Assembly: GCA_021810505.1 (NCBI GenBank)
Contig: JAJZIR010000015.1
Coordinates: 1-54,543 of the forward strand
Direction: 5' to 3'
DNA from: a bacterium
Lineage (GTDB): Bacteria > Deinococcota > Deinococci > Deinococcales > Deinococcaceae
Length of the DNA stretch: 54,543 nucleotides
Under the pieces are notes generated by a model. That model saw only the letters and a program-made list of their open reading frames with translations. It had not been told where the DNA came from and searched no databases. The position numbers and the translations under genes are program-made. Below, piece by piece: positions 50,706 to 54,543 of this stretch (positions within the stretch are counted from its first letter, which is position 1; the number at the start of each line of letters is the position of its first letter).

Positions 50706-51933
50706 GCGGCTGATGGCCAGCCTGCTGCTGCTGGTCCTGGTGGTCTCGGCCCTGCAGCTGGCGGTGGGGTACTTCGCCTTCCGGGGGACCCTGCAGCGGG
50801 AGCTCGCGGACGAGCTCTCCAGCTACGCGCAGCGGGTCCGCTCGGCGCTGCGCTGGGGCCCTGCGGGGCCGGACTTAAGCCCTAAGCTGGTCCCCGCCCT
50901 GCTGAGCGGCAGCGGTCGCTTTCGGGTGGAGAAGGCCGGCCGGGTTCAAGTGCAACTAGGGGGCAGTTTCCCCAGCGGGGCGGGTTGGCTGAGGGCCTCG
51001 TTGCCGCTCCGGGCGGGTTACCGACTGCAGGTCGCTCGCCGCGATCTCGGGGATCTGCGGGCTCTCTCGGCCTACCTGCACACCTCGCTGTGGTCTTTCC
51101 CGCTGGGCCTGCTGCTGGCCTCCTCGGTGGCCTTGGCCCTGCAGCGGCGGCTGCTGGTTCCTCTGGAGCGCCTGCGCCGGGCGGCCATCGCCCTGGCCGC
51201 CGAGCAATTCCCGGCACCGCTGCCCGAGGGAAAGGGCGCGCTAGGTGGCCTGAGCGCCAGCTTCAACTTGATGGCCGCCCGGCTCCGGCAGGTCCTGGAG
51301 CGCGAGCGCGCGCTCACCCGCTACTCCTCGCACGAGCTGCGCACGCCCCTGGCCGCCCTGCGCAGCTATCAGGAGGCCTTTGCGGCCGGTTTGATCCCTC
51401 AGGAGGAGGTCTTGGCTGTCTGGACCAGGAATCTCGACCGGATGGAGTCCACCCTGCAGGCCCTGCTCGATTTCACGCACCTGGGGCAGGAGCAGCTCTC
51501 GGAGGTGGACCTGGTGGCCGTCTTGGGGGAGCTGGCAGCTGAATACCGGCCAGCGGAGCGCAGCCGCCTGCGGCTGGACCTGGGCCCTCGCCGGGTCTTG
51601 GCTCCCAGGGAGGCCTTCCGGGGGGCGCTGCGCAACCTGATCGAGAACGCTCTGCGCTACGGTCTCGGCGAGGTTCTGATCCGGAGCTGGGAGGAAGCCG
51701 GCGGGATAGCGCTGCAGGTTCGGGATCACGGCCCCGGCGTCCCGGAAGAGCGGCTCTTGCAGTTGGGCCGGCCGCTGCTGGGGTCGGCGGCGGGGCATGG
51801 CCTGGGGTTGGCCTACACCCGCCAGGTGGTCGAGATCGCGGGCGGGAGGCTCGAGCTGGCCAACGCGGCTGGGGGCGGCTTGGAAGCCCGCCTGCACCTG
51901 AAGGGGGTGGACTCTGCCTCCTCTCCGGTCTAG
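50692..51933 (+). CDS. Membrane sensor histidine kinase
   Basis: 413 aa from GTG 50692 (GTG 50680 is an in-frame alternative). TM1 LLLLVLVVSALQLAVGYFAF and TM2 LWSFPLGLLLASSVALALQ flank a short extracytoplasmic sensor loop of ~100 residues. A HAMP-like linker (RRLLVPLERLRRAAIALA) precedes the phosphoacceptor SSHELRTPLAALR, the N-box NLIENALRYG, and G boxes DHGPGVPEE and GHGLGLAYTRQVVE. It is an EnvZ-type kinase, cognate with the overlapping regulator. The loop holds no obvious ligand motif. The gene after it starts inside its 3' end. Confidence 0.94.
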   Translation: MDFGRRLMASLLLLVLVVSALQLAVGYFAFRGTLQRELADELSSYAQRVRSALRWGPAGPDLSPKLVPALLSGSGRFRVEKAGRVQVQLGGSFPSGAGWLRASLPLRAGYRLQVARRDLGDLRALSAYLHTSLWSFPLGLLLASSVALALQRRLLVPLERLRRAAIALAAEQFPAPLPEGKGALGGLSASFNLMAARLRQVLERERALTRYSSHELRTPLAALRSYQEAFAAGLIPQEEVLAVWTRNLDRMESTLQALLDFTHLGQEQLSEVDLVAVLGELAAEYRPAERSRLRLDLGPRRVLAPREAFRGALRNLIENALRYGLGEVLIRSWEEAGGIALQVRDHGPGVPEERLLQLGRPLLGSAAGHGLGLAYTRQVVEIAGGRLELANAAGGGLEARLHLKGVDSASSPV

Positions 51934-52573
51934 CTGGTCTGGCCGCAGCGCCCCGCGCTGGCTGCTGGCCGCGCTGCTCGGGCTCACCCTCGGCTGGGCG
52001 AGAGCTGACGACCACGGCCACGACCACCACCCGGCTCCTCCGCCGCACCCTGCACCCCACGCCGCACGCCCCCCCGTTGCAGCGCCTCCGGCGGCGGCCG
52101 CGCAGGAGCTCTACGACCAAGTCACCTACGCCCAGGATGGCCAGCTGTTCTTGGGGAACAGCCCCCTGTCCGGGGCTGGCGCCTGGGGGCCTTACCTGGC
52201 ACCGGGCATGTGGGTCAAGGCCAGCGGTACCTGGCAAGGCCACACCTTCGTGGCTGCCAACCTGCGGGTTCTCTCGCCGCCGGGCTTCAGCTGCTACCTA
52301 GGGCCGGCTGACCTGGTGGGGCTGGGTCCTGGGTGGGTGGAAGCCTGGTACGTCCCCGGGAGCGGATCTAGGGCGCAGCTGTTCTTCGAGCGCGAGGCTG
52401 AGCCGGGGCGCCGCGTCCACCTGCTGGTGAACTCCGCTGCCCCGGTCCTGCCGCCTGGACTCCGTCTGGGTGGGGCCTTGCCGGCCAGGGCGGGTTGGGA
52501 CCTGCTGATCTCGGGCTTGAATGGGCGCGGCCAGCTGGCCGGGAGCTGGCGGCTGGCCGCCCAGCTCCCCTAG
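51914..52573 (+). CDS. Predicted secreted His-rich protein, probable CTG start
   Basis: 219 aa if read from CTG 51914. The frame opens at 51902 and has no ATG, GTG or TTG until TTG 52151, but a signal peptide (APRWLLAALLGLTLGWARA) and a histidine/proline-rich mature start (DDHGHDHHPAPPPHP) are encoded before that. AAGGGGGTGG lies five bases before the CTG, so CTG initiation fits best. Residues ~75-219 form OB-like beta repeats (QVTYAQDGQLFLG, WVKASGTWQGHTFVAANLRVLSPPG), somewhat like DUF5666. The start lies inside the kinase gene, so the protein is made from the same operon and may bind metal for the sensor. Function is inferred. Confidence 0.6.
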   Translation: MPPLRSSWSGRSAPRWLLAALLGLTLGWARADDHGHDHHPAPPPHPAPHAARPPVAAPPAAAAQELYDQVTYAQDGQLFLGNSPLSGAGAWGPYLAPGMWVKASGTWQGHTFVAANLRVLSPPGFSCYLGPADLVGLGPGWVEAWYVPGSGSRAQLFFEREAEPGRRVHLLVNSAAPVLPPGLRLGGALPARAGWDLLISGLNGRGQLAGSWRLAAQLP

Positions 52574-52593
52574 GGCGCCCTCTGCGGTCCCGG

Positions 52594-52613
52594 GACCGGG
52601 CAGCTGCCCGGTC
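52594..52613 (+). terminator. Perfect palindrome after the two-component operon
   Basis: GACCGGGCAGCTGCCCGGTC is self-complementary and begins 20 bases past the last stop codon. It can fold into a tight hairpin but no T-run follows. It is the best terminator candidate for the operon 49478-52573. The rest of 52614-52907 shows no gene. Confidence 0.45.
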
Positions 52614-52907
52614 TGACCCGGTCCCCACTGGCCGTCAGAACTTATGGGCGTTGAGCGGTGGACCGCTTGCGAGCGCAGGTCGACCGTTCGGGGTCCGGGT
52701 ATCTGCAGTGAGGGCGCGGGCCGGCTGTATGGCGGCGCTCTGCGCTCCGCCCGCGGGTGCGCGCGAGCCGGAGGGCGCTGACATCGCGCCCTCCTAGAGG
52801 CTGAAGAGCCGGCAGCCCCCGGGATCCAGGAGCCAGGTCGGGTGCTCGGGCGTAGGTGAGGGTGCGAGCGGCTGGCCGGGGCAGTCAGGGCCCGGGTCCG
52901 GTCAGGG

Positions 52908-52913
52908 TACTGT
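52908..52913 (+). promoter_or_regulatory. -10 candidate for the sulfotransferase-like gene
   Basis: TACTGT lies eight bases before ATG 52922 with no ribosome site in between, which again suggests a leaderless transcript. No -35 consensus is seen. Confidence 0.35.
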
Positions 52914-52921
52914 GAAGTGCG

Positions 52922-54259
52922 ATGGGTAGACCGACTGGGGATTGGCGGGCGCAGCTGCGCAGGCTTCCAGCTATCGGCCCGCTGCTCTGGTACCTGCGCG
53001 CGGCCGCCTTGGCCCCTTACCGCCTCGCCTCCCTGCAGCGGCACCTAGAAGTTGTTACCGAGCAGCAGGGCGCCCTCCGCAGCGCTCTCGAGGAGCTGGG
53101 GGGCGAGGAATTGGAGGCGCGGCGGGCCTTAGAGCTCCTAAGGGCCGAGGTATCCGAGCTCCGATCCCGAGCCGATAGCCTCTCCGCTCGGCTAGAGCTC
53201 CAAGCTCAATGGAGCAACCTGTGGCTGGGGCAGCAGGACCAGCTGCTCGCGGAGTTATTGGCAGAGGCCGGGCGCTCCAAACTGCTGGCCGGAGAACGGC
53301 CTATCTTCTTGCACTCTATTTTCCGGAGCGGCAGCACCTACCTGCAATTCAAATTTCGTGGCCTCACCGGTTTCTGGTCCTACCATGAACCGCTCCACGA
53401 GCAGCTCCAATCTATCGCCGTCAGCCAGACCCGCTCGGTAGCGGACGCCTTGGAGTTGGCGCGTATGGCCGAGAGCCTGCACCACCCCCTGACCGACAAG
53501 AACTATTTCCACGAGTACCCCCTAGGCAGCCAGGGAGGGGTGCTGGCTTTCCCAGCTGCTCAGCGCCTCGAGCTGCCAGAGGACGCGGAGGATCCGGGGC
53601 TGCTGCGCTACCTGCAGGTCTTGGTCGGAGCTGCCTGTGGGCGGCCGGTTTTCAAATTCACCCGCAGCGGTCTGCTCCAGGGCTGGATGCGGAGACGGCT
53701 GGGTGGGGTACATGTCTACTTGGCGCGGAATCCGCGGGAGCAGTTCGCCTCGTTCTTGCAGCAGGAGCTGCGCGGTGATGGACACTTTCTGGGTATGGTT
53801 GCCCTGATGGTGGCGCACTCGCCGAGGCTCCAGGCGCTCCATCCGGCGCTGGCAGGGGCGGTGGGGTGCGGCCCCGATCAGCCCTTACCGCTCTCCTGGC
53901 AACCGCTGGCAGAGGTCATCCGGCTGCTGCCCGTACCGGTGGCCTATCAAGCCTTCCATGCGCTCTGGGCGCTCAGCCTCCTTGAAGCCCTACGCCACTC
54001 GGACTTTTTGCTCTCCCTCGACCGGCTGGCTGCCTCGTCGGGCTACCGGCTGGAGGCCGAAGAGTACTTCCGCGGGATCGGGGTACCGATCGATTTTTCG
54101 GATATCCGCTTAGGGCGCCAAACCACCCAGCTCCCACCAGAGCGCGAACTCGAACGTCTGGAAGACCAGACCTGGCAGAAGCTGGAGCTGGAGGCCGCTG
54201 GCCCTGAATTGCAGCGGGCCAGGGAACTGGAACGCGCACTTCTCGCCGCCCTCCCCTGA
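52922..54259 (+). CDS. Sulfotransferase-like protein with N-terminal coiled coil
   Basis: 445 aa from ATG 52922. Residues ~35-110 form a heptad-type coiled coil (LQRHLEVVTEQQGALRSALEELGG, then LRAEVSELRSRADSLSARLEL). The catalytic domain starts with FLHSIFRSGSTYLQFKF, a PAPS 5'-phosphosulfate loop (RSGST), and VHVYLARNPREQFASFLQQ is the 3'-phosphate motif (R.P...). The size of the remaining region is normal for bacterial sulfotransferases. It would transfer sulfate from PAPS to a sugar or lipid; a surface-glycan target is inferred from the glycosyltransferase-rich surroundings and from the coiled-coil layout shared with the FkbM protein. There is no signal peptide, so it acts in the cytoplasm. 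Confidence 0.8.
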   Translation: MGRPTGDWRAQLRRLPAIGPLLWYLRAAALAPYRLASLQRHLEVVTEQQGALRSALEELGGEELEARRALELLRAEVSELRSRADSLSARLELQAQWSNLWLGQQDQLLAELLAEAGRSKLLAGERPIFLHSIFRSGSTYLQFKFRGLTGFWSYHEPLHEQLQSIAVSQTRSVADALELARMAESLHHPLTDKNYFHEYPLGSQGGVLAFPAAQRLELPEDAEDPGLLRYLQVLVGAACGRPVFKFTRSGLLQGWMRRRLGGVHVYLARNPREQFASFLQQELRGDGHFLGMVALMVAHSPRLQALHPALAGAVGCGPDQPLPLSWQPLAEVIRLLPVPVAYQAFHALWALSLLEALRHSDFLLSLDRLAASSGYRLEAEEYFRGIGVPIDFSDIRLGRQTTQLPPERELERLEDQTWQKLELEAAGPELQRARELERALLAALP

Positions 54260-54388
54260 TCGGGCTACCCGTTGGATGGCGCTCGCTCCTGACCCCTCCC
54301 GCACGGGAGAGCGGAGCGGTAGAGACGCCGGGCTCCCCTCGGGTGGACCCGGACCGGACCGGCTGCTGGTAACGCGCGCGCTATCTAG

Positions 54389-54416
54389 TTGACAAAACCG
54401 CCTCGCAAGGTATACC
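54389..54416 (+). promoter_or_regulatory. Strong consensus sigma-70 promoter facing the right edge
   Basis: TTGACA (54389-54394), 16 bases, TATACC (54411-54416): the best promoter in the window. It has an AT-rich flank in otherwise GC-rich DNA. What it drives lies mostly outside the window. Confidence 0.75.
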
Positions 54417-54446
54417 CTTCCCCTTGCCCTTCTGGGGCGAGCAGCA

Positions 54447-54543
54447 TGACAGCAGGGATCAGTGGGGGAGCGCTGAGGCGTGCAGCGCAGGGAGGGCCTT
54501 ATAGCCCATGCCCTGGCTCAGCCTGCGCTCCAGACCGAGAGTA
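54447..54543 (+). other. Structured leader or start of an unknown transcript at the window edge
   Basis: Downstream of the consensus promoter an 8-bp stem (AGCGCAGG 54484-54491 with CCTGCGCT 54522-54529) encloses a smaller hairpin GGGC CTTATA GCCC. An open frame from ATG 54447 runs off the edge (32 codons) but has no ribosome site and no recognisable motif. A structured RNA or leader fits better than a protein. It is too short to identify. Confidence 0.35.

Noticed and set aside
1-54543. tRNA, rRNA or tmRNA genes
   Set aside because: Scanned for T-loop sequences and CCA-type ends by eye; no cloverleaf candidate was convincing. A dedicated search could still find one, mainly in 54.4 kb and beyond.

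Overview
The window comes from a GC-rich member of the Deinococcota (Deinococcus-Thermus). Four things point there: an SSB with two OB folds in one chain inside an rpsF-ssb-rpsR-rplI operon, a LysK-type hydrolase of the LysW-dependent lysine pathway, frequent GTG/TTG starts with 4-nt stop/start overlaps, and a recurring -10 hexamer (TAGACT) placed 5-7 nt before start codons, as expected for leaderless mRNAs. I cannot fix the genus.

Layout. 1-4.3 kb is an accessory, decaying stretch: an IS630 transposase tail, an AAA ATPase + DUF4276 pair (probable defence), a possible AbiEii trace and an OsmC gene broken by one nonsense codon. 4.6-12.3 kb holds two paralogous sets of three membrane glycosylation genes (polytopic GT-C-like protein, polyprenyl-phosphate GT2, GtrA flippase). 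12.5-17.5 kb carries a 1252-aa protein with three GT4 domains coupled to an FkbM methyltransferase with a coiled-coil repeat. 17.6-20.9 kb is IS debris around an ImmA/IrrE-type protease and a truncated PIN-like partner. 21-24.3 kb is a compact dTDP-rhamnose operon (rmlA-D-C-B). 25.3-26.4 kb is an orphan AAA ATPase with an altered Walker B. 26.7-30.2 kb is a second, partly decayed copy of the three-GT4/FkbM cassette.

31.3-32.9 kb encodes a ring-cleavage dioxygenase and an esterase resembling the Bacillus mhqED quinone-detoxification pair. 33.6-39.5 kb has four GT4 genes, three of them joined to the gene before by GTGA overlaps, plus a rhamnosyltransferase-like GT2. With the rml operon and the big GT proteins this makes a surface-polysaccharide locus; a sulfotransferase-like gene lies at 52.9 kb. 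At 40.1-42.3 kb a two-gene DUF1828/DUF6978-type module is bracketed by a 214-bp direct duplication of the 3' end of a metallophosphoesterase gene.

42-49 kb is conserved core: metallophosphoesterase, rplI, rpsR, ssb, rpsF, a tandem-Nudix protein, lysK, a PH-like membrane protein, a GDPD phosphodiesterase and a Cse60-like protein. 49.5-52.6 kb encodes a two-component system set between two predicted secreted histidine-containing proteins, the second apparently starting at CTG. The window ends with a consensus promoter facing out of the right edge.
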